Shown piece by piece: positions 44,206 through 54,724 of a stretch of DNA of 64,000 bases. The stretch lies in NCBI RefSeq assembly GCF_031458115.1, contig NZ_JAVDXV010000011.1, positions 1 to 64,000 on the forward strand, written 5' to 3'. The position numbers were made by a program, and so were the translations under genes. The DNA comes from Pelomonas asaccharophilus_A. Lineage in GTDB: Bacteria > Pseudomonadota > Gammaproteobacteria > Burkholderiales > Burkholderiaceae_C. The notes beneath the pieces are model-generated. The model had not been told where the DNA came from. It saw only the letters and a list, made by a program, of their open reading frames with translations, and made no database searches. Every line of letters starts with the position of its first letter. Within the stretch, counting starts at the first letter, position 1.

Positions 44206-44255
44206 TCGCGAATTTATGATTCGTGAAAACCATTTCATGACCTAACTGTCAGGTC
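44206..44255 (-). promoter_or_regulatory. Two inverted repeats in the AT-rich leader of the AP2-like gene
   Basis: Dyad one: TCGCGAAT-TTATG-ATTCGTGA (44206-44226, one mismatch). Dyad two: GACCT-AACTGTC-AGGTC (44239-44255). They fill the 155 bp between the AP2-like gene and ubiC, the most AT-rich stretch nearby, and look like operator sites. No clear -10/-35 pair was found. Confidence 0.5.
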
Positions 44256-44263
44256 GTAGACAG

Positions 44264-44803
44264 CTAGGGTTTCGACCCCGGTCGGCGGCCGGCCAGCGTC
44301 GGCGCGAACAGCTCCATCACGCGCAGCTGCGCGCCATTGCGGCTGAACACCGAGTTGCGCGACCACTGCATCTGCGCCGGCAGCGGCTGGCCGGTGGCTT
44401 CGCGCCATTGGCGTGCAGCGTGGCGGCGCGTGTGGCCCTGGCGGGCCAGACGGCGCGGCTGCAATTCACTGCGGTGGATGCGCGGATCGTCGTACAGCAG
44501 ATGCGCCAGTGGCCGGTTGCCCAGGCCCTTCAGCGCCCGCCACGGCCCCAGCGTCGCACGCTGGTGCAGCGCCGAACGCGCCCAGACCAGCGGCTCGCCG
44601 TCGACGCGCAGGATGACCTCACGCACGACGGTGAGACCCCGCCGCGGCAGACCCAGCGCGTCGCGCTCGCGGGCGCGGAAAGGCGCCACCGCCTGGCGCA
44701 GCAACTGCACCTCGAAGCGCTCGCCCAGCCGCGCCAGGCGCCGGCTCAGCGAGCCGGGCGCACGCAGCCAGTCGCGCAGGCTGTCGCGCGTGGCGATGCC
44801 CAT
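44264..44803 (-). CDS. ubiC: Chorismate lyase (chorismate to 4-hydroxybenzoate)
   Basis: The 179-residue protein matches the UbiC pattern: VVREVILRVDGEPLVWARS, then RALKGLGNRPLAHLLYDDP and RIHRSELQPRRL, with the C-terminal RNSVFSRNGAQLRVMELF. It cuts pyruvate from chorismate to give 4-hydroxybenzoate, the substrate of UbiA, encoded 6 kb away on the other strand. It starts six bases after proC, so the two share a transcript. Confidence 0.92.
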   Translation of the reverse strand: MGIATRDSLRDWLRAPGSLSRRLARLGERFEVQLLRQAVAPFRARERDALGLPRRGLTVVREVILRVDGEPLVWARSALHQRATLGPWRALKGLGNRPLAHLLYDDPRIHRSELQPRRLARQGHTRRHAARQWREATGQPLPAQMQWSRNSVFSRNGAQLRVMELFAPTLAGRRPGSKP

Positions 44804-44809
44804 GGCGGT

Positions 44810-45622
44810 TCAGCCGAACTCTTTGCCCAGCTCCGCCGCCCGCTTCTGCGCGGCCAGCACGGCGCGGCGCAGCGCGGCGTCAACGCCGTCCGCCTGCATG
44901 GACGTGACGGCCGCGTAGGTCGTGCCGCCCTTGCTGGTGACGCGCTCGCGCAGCACCGTGGGCGATTCGCTGGAGGCCAGCCCCAGCGCGGCCGTGCCGG
45001 CGCAGGTGGCCAGCGCCAGCCGGCGGCCCTGCTCGCCCGTCAGGCCCATGTCCTGCGCGGCGGCCATCATGGCCTCCACGACGAAGAAGAAATAGGCCGG
45101 GCCGGAGCCCGACAGCGCGGTCACCGCGTCGAGGTCGTCCTCGCGGTCCACCCACAGCGTCTGACCCGTCGGCGCCAGCAACCGCTCCACGGTGGCGCGT
45201 TCGTCGGCCGACACGGCCGGGCGCGCGAACAGGCCCGCGATGCCCTGGCCGATCAGCGCCGGCGTGTTGGGCATCGCGCGCACGACGCGCTCGCTGCCGC
45301 TGGCCGCGGCGATGGATGCGGTCGTGATGCCGGCCATGACGGACAGCTGCAGCGCCTGGCCCAGCCAGGCCTTCAGCGGCTCGGCGGCCGCCGTGAACAA
45401 CTGCGGCTTGACCGCCCAGACCACCGTGGACGCGTCGGCCAGGCTGGCGTCGCCAACGGCCAGTGCCTGCACGCCGAACTGCGCCGCCAGCTTCTCGCGC
45501 TGCGGCTCGTAGGGCTCCACGACGATGAACTGCGCGGTCGACATGCCGGCACGCAGCAAGCCCCCCAGCATGGCGCTGGCCATGTTGCCTCCGCCAACAA
45601 GGGCGATCTTTTCTGCTTTCAT
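44810..45622 (-). CDS. proC: Pyrroline-5-carboxylate reductase (proline synthesis)
   Basis: The 270-residue enzyme has an N-terminal NAD(P)H fold (ALVGGGNMASAMLGGLL), VWAVKPQ, the family signature near SGSGPAYFFFVVEAM, and the C-terminal VTSKGGTTYAAVTSMQ. It makes proline from P5C, the reverse of the PutA pathway also encoded in this window. The start is ATG 45622; a frame reading farther upstream runs into the divergent gene's leader. Confidence 0.95.
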   Translation of the reverse strand: MKAEKIALVGGGNMASAMLGGLLRAGMSTAQFIVVEPYEPQREKLAAQFGVQALAVGDASLADASTVVWAVKPQLFTAAAEPLKAWLGQALQLSVMAGITTASIAAASGSERVVRAMPNTPALIGQGIAGLFARPAVSADERATVERLLAPTGQTLWVDREDDLDAVTALSGSGPAYFFFVVEAMMAAAQDMGLTGEQGRRLALATCAGTAALGLASSESPTVLRERVTSKGGTTYAAVTSMQADGVDAALRRAVLAAQKRAAELGKEFG

Positions 45623-45713
45623 GGGCGGGAGTCTAAGGCGGTCGCTTTTCCTCGCCCCGGCCTGACAAGAACGAGAAACAAAACCGCGAGGCCGCCCGGA
45701 TATCGTGCGCGCC

Positions 45714-46699
45714 ATGACGCTGCCCCGCCTCTCCCGCCGCACGCTGCTGCTGACTTCTCTCGCGCTGGCCGCCTGCGCCGGCGGCCCGCCCACACCCAAG
45801 CCTTGGGCCGAGACCGCCACACGCGAGCTGAACCTGGCGCTGGCCAGCTTCGAGGTGCAGGGCCGGCGCGTGCAGCTCACGCGCAGCTCAGGGGCCGGCG
45901 CGGGACAGCCCGTGGTCGTCTACCTGCCGGGGCTGGGCCAGGGCGCCGACGCCGGCCAGCGCTGGGCCACGGCCTGGGCGCAGGCCGGCTACACGGTGCT
46001 GGGCCTGCAGCCGCTGGAGGCCGACGCAGCCGCCTGGCGCTCGGAGCTGGCGCGCACCGGCGAGTTCCGCGAGCTGGGCCTGCTGCACTACTGCGACGCG
46101 CTGCGCGCCGACCGGCTGGCGGCGCTGCGCCGGCTGCTGCCCGCGCTGCAGGCCGCGCAACCGACGCTGGACTGGAGCCGTGCCGCGCTGGCCGGCTACG
46201 AGACCGGCGCCCAGACCGCGCTGGACGCGCGCGGCGACACACCCTGGCGCGCCGTCATCGCGATCAGCCCGCCGGCCATGCAGGCACCGGCTCAAGGTGC
46301 CGCGGCCCTGGTCGTCACCAGTGACATGGACCACGACCCGCTGGGCCTGGTGCGCCGCCCGGGCGAACGCCGCCAAGCCTTCGACATGATGGCGCCGGGC
46401 AGCGGCTGGCTGCTGAACCTGGGCAACGCCGCCCATGCCGCGCTGGCCGGCACGCTGGCGCCGGACGGCTGGCATGAGCAGGACCAGCTCCGAGGCCGCG
46501 CCGGCGGCGGCATGGGCGCGCGTGGCGGCGGCCAGGGCGGCCCGCAAGGACCTGCGGGCGGCGGTGCCCGCGGGCCGCGCAGCGGCAGCGCGACCGAGGC
46601 GGCGCAGATCGACCTGGGCGATGCGCTGCGCGACAGCGCGGCCTTCCTCGACGCCCGGCTGCGCGGCCGGGTGCTGGATGCGCCGCGGCTGCTGCCGCG

Positions 46700-46703
<4 letters not shown>
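45714..46703 (+). CDS. Lipoprotein with alpha/beta-hydrolase-like domain
   Basis: The 329-residue protein has a signal MTLPRLSRRTLLLTSLALAAC with a lipobox (LAAC) and an upstream twin-Arg-like stretch. The body recalls dienelactone-type hydrolases (VVVYLPGLGQGADAGQRWA; AGYETGAQTAL at the nucleophile position), but the usual GxSxG is replaced by AGYETG, so it may be catalytically inert. A Gly/Arg-rich low-complexity insert lies near residues 264-295. It overlaps the convergent ABC exporter by four bases. Confidence 0.78.
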
Positions 46704-48553
<1,850 letters not shown>

Positions 48554-48620
48554 CCGGCTAGTGTCGCGCGCCCATGCTGCCAATGCAGGACAGCATGGGT
48601 ACGGCCATCCCCAGTCCTGC

Positions 48621-49043
48621 CTACTGGCTGGCCGCCGAGGCCGGTGACAGCGGCACGGGCACCACGATGCCCGGCGACAGCGAAATCTCGTCCACCAGCG
48701 TGACGCCGGTGACGAAGTAGCGCGTCTCACCGAAGCAGGAAGTCGGCAGGCCCACCTTCTCCTCGTAGTGCAGGTTCACACGCCGGCCCATGACCTTGTT
48801 GATGGCCTGGGCCGTGGCCTCGTCGTGCACGGTGAAGTTGAACTTCTCCACCGTGCTGGAACCCGGCAGCGACACCAGCGCCTGCTCGCCCTCCCAGGTC
48901 TTGCAGATCCAGCCCTTGCGCGAGAACTTCTGCACCCAGCCGGCACGCTCGCCCTCGGAGTAGCTCCAATGCCAGGCGAACACGAACCAGGCCGTGACGA
49001 GCAGCAGCAGGGCGACGACGGCGAGGGCAATCTTCAGGCGCAT
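48621..49043 (-). CDS. Small membrane-anchored protein, conserved in related genomes, unknown function
   Basis: The 140-residue protein has an N-terminal membrane helix (5-24) followed by a soluble domain with SYSEGERAGWVQKFSRKGW and CKTWEGEQ, and two Cys (WICKTW, TSCFGE) that may pair. Similar sequences are sometimes labelled 6-phosphogluconate dehydrogenase in databases, which this clearly is not. It is 67 bp upstream of the exporter gene on the same strand and may be cotranscribed. Confidence 0.75.
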   Translation of the reverse strand: MRLKIALAVVALLLLVTAWFVFAWHWSYSEGERAGWVQKFSRKGWICKTWEGEQALVSLPGSSTVEKFNFTVHDEATAQAINKVMGRRVNLHYEEKVGLPTSCFGETRYFVTGVTLVDEISLSPGIVVPVPLSPASAASQ

Positions 49044-49081
49044 GGTGGGGTGGGCGAGCCGGGGGGCGCGGCGATTGTGCG

Positions 49082-49360
49082 TCAGGCTTCGTGACGTCCA
49101 AACCGCTCCGCGGAGCGAGCCTTCGCCTTGGCGGCCTCGACCTCACGGTTCTTGGGCTCGGCCGTGGTCGTCAGTGAAGCGATCAATGTGCGCGCCTCAT
49201 CGGCAATCGCCGCCACGGCACGGTCGAAGGCTTCCTCATTCGCCTTGGACGGCACATTGAACCCGCTGAGCTTGCGCACGAACTGCAACGCCGCATCGCG
49301 GATCTCGACCTCGGTGGCCGGGGGCTCGAAGTTGAACAGGGTGCGGATGTTGCGGCACAT
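49082..49360 (-). CDS. DUF2277-family protein
   Basis: The 92-residue protein begins MCRNIRTLFNFEPPATEVEI and contains ALQFVRKLSGFNVPSKANEEAF, a close match to DUF2277. Function unknown; the family is small, soluble and widespread. It starts 14 bp after the oxidoreductase-like small gene, so the pair forms an operon. Confidence 0.88.
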   Translation of the reverse strand: MCRNIRTLFNFEPPATEVEIRDAALQFVRKLSGFNVPSKANEEAFDRAVAAIADEARTLIASLTTTAEPKNREVEAAKAKARSAERFGRHEA

Positions 49361-49374
49361 GGCTTGTCTTTCAG

Positions 49375-49551
49375 TCAACCCGCCTCGGGATGCCTCTCCC
49401 GCCAAGACCGAAGCGCTTGGCGGTACTCGTCCATCGCCAGGTCGTGCAGGTCGAAGATGCAGGGGTCGCAGCCGTTGCCGCAGCAGGCGTCGAAGTCTGG
49501 CTGCGGGGGCGGTTGGGGCATGGGATCGGGGTCGTCGGTCACAGCAGCCAT
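49375..49551 (-). CDS. Small Cys-rich protein, oxidoreductase-like N-terminal domain family
   Basis: The 58-residue protein has the block DACCGNGCDPCIFDLHDLAM, matching the Oxidored-like (PF09791) small-protein pattern with CCGNGC and a following Cys that may bind metal or an Fe-S cluster. The family is conserved in proteobacteria and mitochondria; its biochemical role is unclear to me. The start is ATG 49551. Confidence 0.82.
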   Translation of the reverse strand: MAAVTDDPDPMPQPPPQPDFDACCGNGCDPCIFDLHDLAMDEYRQALRSWRERHPEAG

Positions 49552-49657
49552 TCTGAAGCAGCGAAGATGGCCACCTGCCCGTCGGCGCCCAATCCTCTGT
49601 CCTGAACGGCTTCTTCGGACCTCGACCTGGCGCACCAAGCCCACCAGAATCGCCCCC

Positions 49658-50257
49658 ATGATCGAGCTGCATATCCGGGACACCAACCCTCTGGTCACCA
49701 AAGCAATGGAGTCCGCGTTTGCGGACGACTATCTGGTGACCGTGTCGACCGGCGAGATATTCGACGCCAGCGCCGATGCCATCATCAGTCCGGCCAACAG
49801 CTTTGGCTGCCTCGATGGCGGCATCGACCTGATCTACGGCCAGTACTTCGGCGCTTCGATGGAGCAACGGCTGAGGGACTTGCTGCACGACCAGTACTAC
49901 GGCGAGTTGCCCGTCGGTCAGGCCTTGGTCATCGAGACCCATAGGAGCGAGATCCCCTACCTGGTCAGCGCGCCAACGATGCGCATACCCGCCAGCGTCA
50001 GCCAGACCGTCAACGCCTATCTGGCTTTTCGAGCGGCATTGGCGGCCGTGCTGGCCCACAACGCAGCCGTCACCCAACGGCAGATCCGAACCGTGCTGAC
50101 GCCAGGGATGTGCACCGGCATCGGCGAAATGCCGCCCGATCGCGCAGCACGCCAGATGCGCCTAGCCTACGACACGGTACTGAAGGGCAAGGGCTTGCGC
50201 GACATGCAGCTGGGCCAGATCTGGGGCGAGCACTTCGAGCTGCTGAATTGCGGCTAG
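49658..50257 (+). CDS. Macro-domain protein, putative ADP-ribose binding or hydrolysing
   Basis: The 199-residue protein has the macro fold: DAIISPANSFGCLDGGIDL (residues about 40-58) is the ADP-ribose loop, with Asn and GG as in MacroD-type enzymes, and MCTGIGEMPPDRAARQM forms the second loop. It may reverse ADP-ribosylation of proteins, RNA or DNA. GC is clearly lower than its neighbours, suggesting transfer. No ADP-ribosyltransferase (DarT-like) gene is beside it. The start is ATG 49658. Confidence 0.85.
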   Translation: MIELHIRDTNPLVTKAMESAFADDYLVTVSTGEIFDASADAIISPANSFGCLDGGIDLIYGQYFGASMEQRLRDLLHDQYYGELPVGQALVIETHRSEIPYLVSAPTMRIPASVSQTVNAYLAFRAALAAVLAHNAAVTQRQIRTVLTPGMCTGIGEMPPDRAARQMRLAYDTVLKGKGLRDMQLGQIWGEHFELLNCG

Positions 50258-50307
50258 CCCCGGCGGCGTCATGGCCGCACCCGAAACAGGCGCTGGATGC
50301 TGCCTGG

Positions 50308-50619
50308 CTATCTGCGGTCCTCGGCCTGCTTGATCGCCTCGATCCGCTTGTGGATGGCACGCAGCTCCTGCAGCGGCTTTGACGCCGCCTGCTCGTCGGC
50401 CGGCAGCCGCTGGGCCCATTCCAGCAGCAGCTCGGTGATGACGCCCAGCTGGTCGCCATAGCTGGCCACCTCGAAGGCCTGGCGCTCGATGCGCGCGTCG
50501 CCCGCCTGTGGCTTGATGCCGTTGAAGAACCAGTCCAGGCGCGGCTCGATGTCCTGCGCCACGTCGCCGCTGAAGGGCAGGCGCAGCTGCGGCGCCCAGA
50601 GCCAGATCCAAGGAAACAT
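50308..50619 (-). CDS. Conserved hypothetical protein (MFPWIWLWAPQL type)
   Basis: The 103-residue protein has a strong ribosome-binding site (GGAGGACGAG) before ATG 50619. The opening MFPWIWLWAPQLRLPFSGDV is highly conserved in Burkholderiales relatives as I recall; helical remainder, with a Lys-rich C-terminus. No function known. It is divergent from the HTH regulator (84 bp). Confidence 0.75.
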   Translation of the reverse strand: MFPWIWLWAPQLRLPFSGDVAQDIEPRLDWFFNGIKPQAGDARIERQAFEVASYGDQLGVITELLLEWAQRLPADEQAASKPLQELRAIHKRIEAIKQAEDRR

Positions 50620-50703
50620 CTCGTCCTCCCTCGCGCCCATGACCGCAGGCGCGGGAGGACATGGTGGAGCACGGCGGCGCGGACGACAAGTTAGCCTTTG
50701 GGG

Positions 50704-51924
50704 ATGGATTCGCTGATTTCCGCCGCCGCACGCGCGCTCGCCGCCGGTGACGCGTTGCAGGCGCTCAAGCGCGTGGCGCTGCGCGACGACCCGCCGGCGC
50801 TGGCGCTGCGTGGCATTGCGATGGCGCAGCTGGGCGAGCTGGCCCGTTCGCGCGAGCTGCTGCGTCAGGCGGCGCGCGGCTTCGGTGCGCACGAGGCACT
50901 GGCCCGCGCACGCTGCGTCGTCGCCGAGGCCGAGGTGGCGCTGGCGCTGCGCGACTTCAGCGAGCCTCCGCGCACGCTGGACGCCGCGCGCGCCGCGCTG
51001 GAAGCACGTGGCGACCGCGGCAATGCGTTGCAGGCACTGCTCATCGCGGCACGGCGCGCGTTGCTGCTGGGGCGATTGGACACGGCGGCCGCGCTGCTGG
51101 CCGACACCGATCTGGCCGGCCTGCCGCCACTGCCCGCCGCCGTTGCCGCGCTGGCGCAGGCCGAGCTGGCGCTGCGCTCGCTGCGCATCGCCGAGGCCGA
51201 GGCGGCACTCATGCGTGCGTCCGACGCCGCGCGCCGCGCCGGCATCCCCGCACTGCAGGCCGAGGTGGCGCAGGCGCACGCCGTGCTGCAGCAGCCCGCC
51301 GCCCGCCGCGTGACCGGTGGCACCACCGAAACGCTGCGCCTGGCCGGCGCAGCCGCGTTGCTGGACTCCGGCGCGCTGGTGGTGGACGCCTGCCGGCATG
51401 GCGTGCGCGCAGGCGACGCCTGGCTGCCGCTGGCGCGCCGTCCCATCCTGTTCACGCTGGCGCGCGCGCTGGCGGAGGCCTGGCCGGGCGACGCCAGCCG
51501 CGACACGCTGATCGCCCGCGCCTTCCGGCTGCGCGAGCCCGACGACACGCACCGCGCCCGGCTGCGCGTGGAGATCGGCCGGCTGCGCGCGCTGATGGCC
51601 GACGTGGCGACGATCACCGCCACGCCCGGCGGCTTTGCGCTGCGGCCTCTGGACGGCCGCGGGGTGGCCGTGCTGGCGCCGCCGGTGGAGAACGAGCAAG
51701 GCGAACTGCTGGCCTTGCTGGCCGACGGCGCGGCCTGGTCCACGTCCGCACTAGCGCTGGCGCTGGGCAGCAGCCAGCGCCAGGTGCAACGCGAGCTGGC
51801 CGAGCTGGAGGCCCAGGGCCGCGTGCGCGCCGTGGGCCAGACGCGCTCGCGCCGCTGGCTGGCCCCGCCGCTGACCGGTTTCACGACCATCTTGTTACTC
51901 CCCGCCGCGCCGCCGTCTGCGTAG
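50704..51924 (+). CDS. Two-wing helix-turn-helix regulator with helical repeat N-terminus
   Basis: The 406-residue protein has Ala-rich TPR-like repeats in residues 1-200. A first winged helix (about 240-318) resembles the OmpR/BTAD type, including RRPILFTLARALAEAWPG and ITATPGGFALRPL. A second, MarR-like winged helix (about 338-390) has STSALALALGSSQRQVQREL. It probably controls the two genes downstream. The ATG at 50704 is preferred over a TTG two codons upstream. It carries no sensor domain that I recognise. Confidence 0.8.
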   Translation: MDSLISAAARALAAGDALQALKRVALRDDPPALALRGIAMAQLGELARSRELLRQAARGFGAHEALARARCVVAEAEVALALRDFSEPPRTLDAARAALEARGDRGNALQALLIAARRALLLGRLDTAAALLADTDLAGLPPLPAAVAALAQAELALRSLRIAEAEAALMRASDAARRAGIPALQAEVAQAHAVLQQPAARRVTGGTTETLRLAGAAALLDSGALVVDACRHGVRAGDAWLPLARRPILFTLARALAEAWPGDASRDTLIARAFRLREPDDTHRARLRVEIGRLRALMADVATITATPGGFALRPLDGRGVAVLAPPVENEQGELLALLADGAAWSTSALALALGSSQRQVQRELAELEAQGRVRAVGQTRSRRWLAPPLTGFTTILLLPAAPPSA

Positions 51925-51970
51925 ATTTGCGTCCATGCGCTGACCACGGCGCCCACCACCGGAGCAAGCG

Positions 51971-52639
51971 ATGAGCACCACGACCCAGCCCGCCGAGATC
52001 GTCCGCGAATACGGCCCCTTCGACGGCAGCCCCGCCATCCACGGCGTCACACACGACGGCGAGCGCGTCTGGGCCGCCACCAACGGCGGGCTGCTGGCCA
52101 TCGCGCCGGCCAGCGGCGACGTGCAGCGGCACCTGCCGCATGCCTGCGACGCCGGCACGACCTTCGATGGCCGGCACCTCTGGCAGATCACCGAGTCGCG
52201 CATCGCCAAGATCGACCCCGCCACGGGCACCGTGGTCGCCACCATCCCGGCGCCGGGTCAGGGCTGCTCGGGCCTGGCCTGGGCCGAGGGCAGCCTGTGG
52301 GTGGGCCAGTACCGCGACCGCAGCATCGCGCAGATCGACCCCGACACCGGCGCCGTGCGCCGCACCATCGCCACCAACCGCTTCGTCACCGGCGTGACCT
52401 GGGTGGACGGCGAGCTGTGGCACGGCACCTGGGAAGGTGACGAGAGCGAGATCCGCCACATCGACGCCGCCAGCGGCGCGGTGCTGCAGACGCTGCAGAT
52501 GCCAAGCGGCACCGGTGTCAGCGGCCTCGAATCCGATGGCCGCGACCTGTTCTACGCCGGTGGCGGCGGCAGCGGCAAGGTCCGCGCCGTCAGGAAGCCC
52601 CTCGCTCAGTCGCGCACCGCTGAACGCGGGCGCACCTGA
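51971..52639 (+). CDS. Beta-propeller protein, glutaminyl cyclase/YncE-like
   Basis: The 222-residue protein has repeating blades with the pattern (W/L)xGxLWxxxxxxxxIxxIDPxTGxV, e.g. RIAKIDPATGTVVATIPA and SIAQIDPDTGAVRRTIAT. The length gives about five blades; no signal peptide is seen. It is a binding or cyclotransferase-like protein of unknown ligand. The natural end should be near VRAVRKP; the last residues (QSRTAERGRT) come from a dispersed repeat into which the gene runs for 43 nt. Confidence 0.85.
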   Translation: MSTTTQPAEIVREYGPFDGSPAIHGVTHDGERVWAATNGGLLAIAPASGDVQRHLPHACDAGTTFDGRHLWQITESRIAKIDPATGTVVATIPAPGQGCSGLAWAEGSLWVGQYRDRSIAQIDPDTGAVRRTIATNRFVTGVTWVDGELWHGTWEGDESEIRHIDAASGAVLQTLQMPSGTGVSGLESDGRDLFYAGGGGSGKVRAVRKPLAQSRTAERGRT

Positions 52640-52731
52640 TCGGTCCCCCGAGGGGACGGCGATGCTTGCGGCATTGAGCCGCAAGCACATCGCCTGATGG
52701 GCCGGCTTGGGAGCGGCCCGGCGCTCGGCCC
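52597..52731 (+). repeat. Dispersed 3'-end element, copy C
   Basis: Reads on the plus strand from GCCCCTCGCTCAGTC to GGCGCTCGGCCC. The central stem is identical to copy B (GCTTGCGGC-ATTGA-GCCGCAAGC). The beta-propeller gene ends 43 nt inside it; the DUF899 gene begins about 90 bp beyond it. Confidence 0.93.
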
Positions 52732-52823
52732 CAGCCCCTCCGATTCCCCCAGCCTTGCACGACCCGCCCGACACCGGGTGGCGCCGCCGCATGGCCTGTT
52801 CATCGACCTTCAAGGAGATTGCC

Positions 52824-53582
52824 ATGACCACCAACCCGCCCCTCATCTCCCACCCCGTCGTCACCCGCGACCGCTGGCTGGCCCAGCGCAAGGCGCTGCT
52901 CGCGCAGGAGAAGGAACTGACCCGCCAACGCGATCGCGTCGCCAGCGAGCGGCGCGCGCTGCCCTGGGTGAAGCTGGAGCAGGACTATGTGTTCGACACG
53001 CCGCAAGGCCCGCGCCGCTTGAGCGAGCTGTTCCAGGGCAAGCGACAGCTGCTGGTGCAGCACTTCATGCTGGGCCCGGGCTGGGAGCAGGGCTGCAAGA
53101 GCTGCTCCTTCATGGCCGACCACCTGGACAGCATCGCCATCCACCTGGCGCAGCGAGACATCGCCTGGCTGGCCGTGTCGCGCGCACCGCTGGCCGAGAT
53201 CCAGCGCTTTCGTGAACGCATGGGCTGGAAGTTCGACTGGGTCTCGTCGCATGGCAACGACTTCAACCGCGACTTCCACGTCAGCTTCTCACCCGAGGAG
53301 ACGGCGCGCGGCGAGGTGTTCTACAACTTCCACATGACGCCGCTGTCGCAACAAGAGGCGCCGGGTATCAGCTGCTTCTGGCGCGACGACGACGGCCAGG
53401 TCTTCCACACCTACTCCACCTTCGGCCGCGGCGTGGAAGTGATGATGGGCGCCTACAGCCTGATCGACCTGACCCCCAAGGGCCGCGACGAGCAGGACAT
53501 GTCTTACGGCATGGAATGGGTGCGGCACCACGACCGCTATGGCGACGCGGCCGCGCCGGCCACCGGCTGCGGCTGCGCCTGA
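52824..53582 (+). CDS. DUF899-family thioredoxin-like protein
   Basis: The 252-residue protein matches the DUF899 pattern: VTRDRWLAQRKALLAQEKEL, LFQGKRQLLVQHFMLGPGWE, CKSCSFMADH (a redox-type Cys pair) and FYNFHMTPLSQQE. The fold is thioredoxin-like with a C-terminal CGCA. It starts at ATG 52824 with AAGGAGATTGCC, a good ribosome-binding site; earlier in-frame codons lie in repeat sequence. It may be a thiol or peroxide-linked reductase; function untested. Confidence 0.9.
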   Translation: MTTNPPLISHPVVTRDRWLAQRKALLAQEKELTRQRDRVASERRALPWVKLEQDYVFDTPQGPRRLSELFQGKRQLLVQHFMLGPGWEQGCKSCSFMADHLDSIAIHLAQRDIAWLAVSRAPLAEIQRFRERMGWKFDWVSSHGNDFNRDFHVSFSPEETARGEVFYNFHMTPLSQQEAPGISCFWRDDDGQVFHTYSTFGRGVEVMMGAYSLIDLTPKGRDEQDMSYGMEWVRHHDRYGDAAAPATGCGCA

Positions 53583-53585
53583 GGC

Positions 53586-54104
53586 ATGTCCTCGCTGTGG
53601 CCCTGGCTGGCCGTGGCGGGCGCCGGCGCGCTGCACGGGCTCAACCCCTGCAGTGGCTGGGCGCTGGCCGCGGCCTGCGGCTGGCGTGAGCGCGACGAAC
53701 GCGCCACGCTGCGCGCGCTGGTGCCGCTGGCGCTGGGACATGCGGTGTCGGTCGGCGTCGTGGCCGCGGCCGTGGCGCTGGGCCTGGCGATGGACGCGCT
53801 GCCGCTGCTGGCCGCGGCCGGCGTGCTGGGTCTGGTGGCCTCGCTGGCATGGCGCCGCAGGCGCGGCACCGCCCTGGCGCTGTGGTCCTTCATCGCCACG
53901 ACGCTGCAAGGCAGCGGGCTGATGCTGGTGCCCGCGCTGGTGCCGCTGTGCCTGAGCGCATCGCCGGCGCGGGAGATCACGGCATCGGGCTCGCTCGCGC
54001 TGGCGCTGGCGGCCGTGGCGGCTCACATGGCGGCGATGCTGACCGTGATGGCCGTGGCGGCCTGGGTCGCCCGCCGGGGTGCTGACGCCTTGTGGCTTCG
54101 TTAG
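53586..54104 (+). CDS. Hydrophobic membrane protein, unknown function
   Basis: The 172-residue protein has five membrane segments, starting three bases after the DUF899 stop. The motif GALHGLNPCSGWALAAA near residues 15-31 is distinctive and may hold a metal or thiol site (His, Cys). It probably shares a transcript with the DUF899 gene. No family recognised. Confidence 0.7.
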   Translation: MSSLWPWLAVAGAGALHGLNPCSGWALAAACGWRERDERATLRALVPLALGHAVSVGVVAAAVALGLAMDALPLLAAAGVLGLVASLAWRRRRGTALALWSFIATTLQGSGLMLVPALVPLCLSASPAREITASGSLALALAAVAAHMAAMLTVMAVAAWVARRGADALWLR

Positions 54105-54228
54105 CACTCAAGCGTGGTTTCGTTGGTGGCTGCCTGACGCTGTTACAGGTGACGGCACGGTGCTGCGTTGGATTGACCGGCAGCGCGGCTTGGCCTCGAA
54201 TCTAGGTCCCCCACGGCCCCAGCCCCGC

Positions 54229-54705
54229 ATGTTCAGCCTCTTCAAGCCCCCACCCTACCTGGACCCTCAGCTCGGCGAGCTGCGGTGGAAGGGTGGCCTG
54301 TGGCGCGGCTCGCTGGCCTTCGGCGGCGCGGTGGCACCGCTGGCGCTGGCCGGTACCCGCGACTCGCCGGATGCGCAGGCGCTGGAGGTGGCGCGGGTCG
54401 TTTCGACAGACTATCCACAGTGGCAGCCCGAGATCGGCCGTGCGATGTTCGACCACTACGCGCCGCACGCGACGGCGGTGACCTTCGGCGAGGAGCTGCC
54501 ACCGCCCGGCGGCATGCCCGACCTCGAAGACCCCGAGCAGGTCTGGCCCCACGCGGCCATCAAGTTCGTGCAGGTCGCGCCGCTGGATGGCGGGCTAACG
54601 GTGGAAATCGGCTACCAGGTGGCCTGGGACGACGAGCACACGGTGGGCGCGCGGCTGCGCCAGGGCCGGCTGATCGAGCTGAACGGCAGCGTGCTGCCGC
54701 CGTGA
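54229..54705 (+). CDS. Hypothetical protein of DUF6985-like appearance
   Basis: The 158-residue soluble protein has ELRWKGGLWRGSLAFGG near the N-terminus, and FVQVAPLDGGLTVEIGYQVAWD near the C-terminus. The alternating strand pattern suggests an immunity- or carbohydrate-binding-like beta sandwich, but this is a guess. The start is ATG 54229 (MFSLFKPPPYL); the frame extending back over the previous gene's 3' end is not used. Confidence 0.68.
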   Translation: MFSLFKPPPYLDPQLGELRWKGGLWRGSLAFGGAVAPLALAGTRDSPDAQALEVARVVSTDYPQWQPEIGRAMFDHYAPHATAVTFGEELPPPGGMPDLEDPEQVWPHAAIKFVQVAPLDGGLTVEIGYQVAWDDEHTVGARLRQGRLIELNGSVLPP

Positions 54706-54724
54706 TCCGGTCAGCGAGGCGGCC

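Noticed and set aside
49364..49657. Longer N-terminal reading of the macro-domain protein
   Set aside because: The upstream part runs antisense through the Cys-rich small gene and lacks macro-family similarity; the ATG at 49658 begins the domain.
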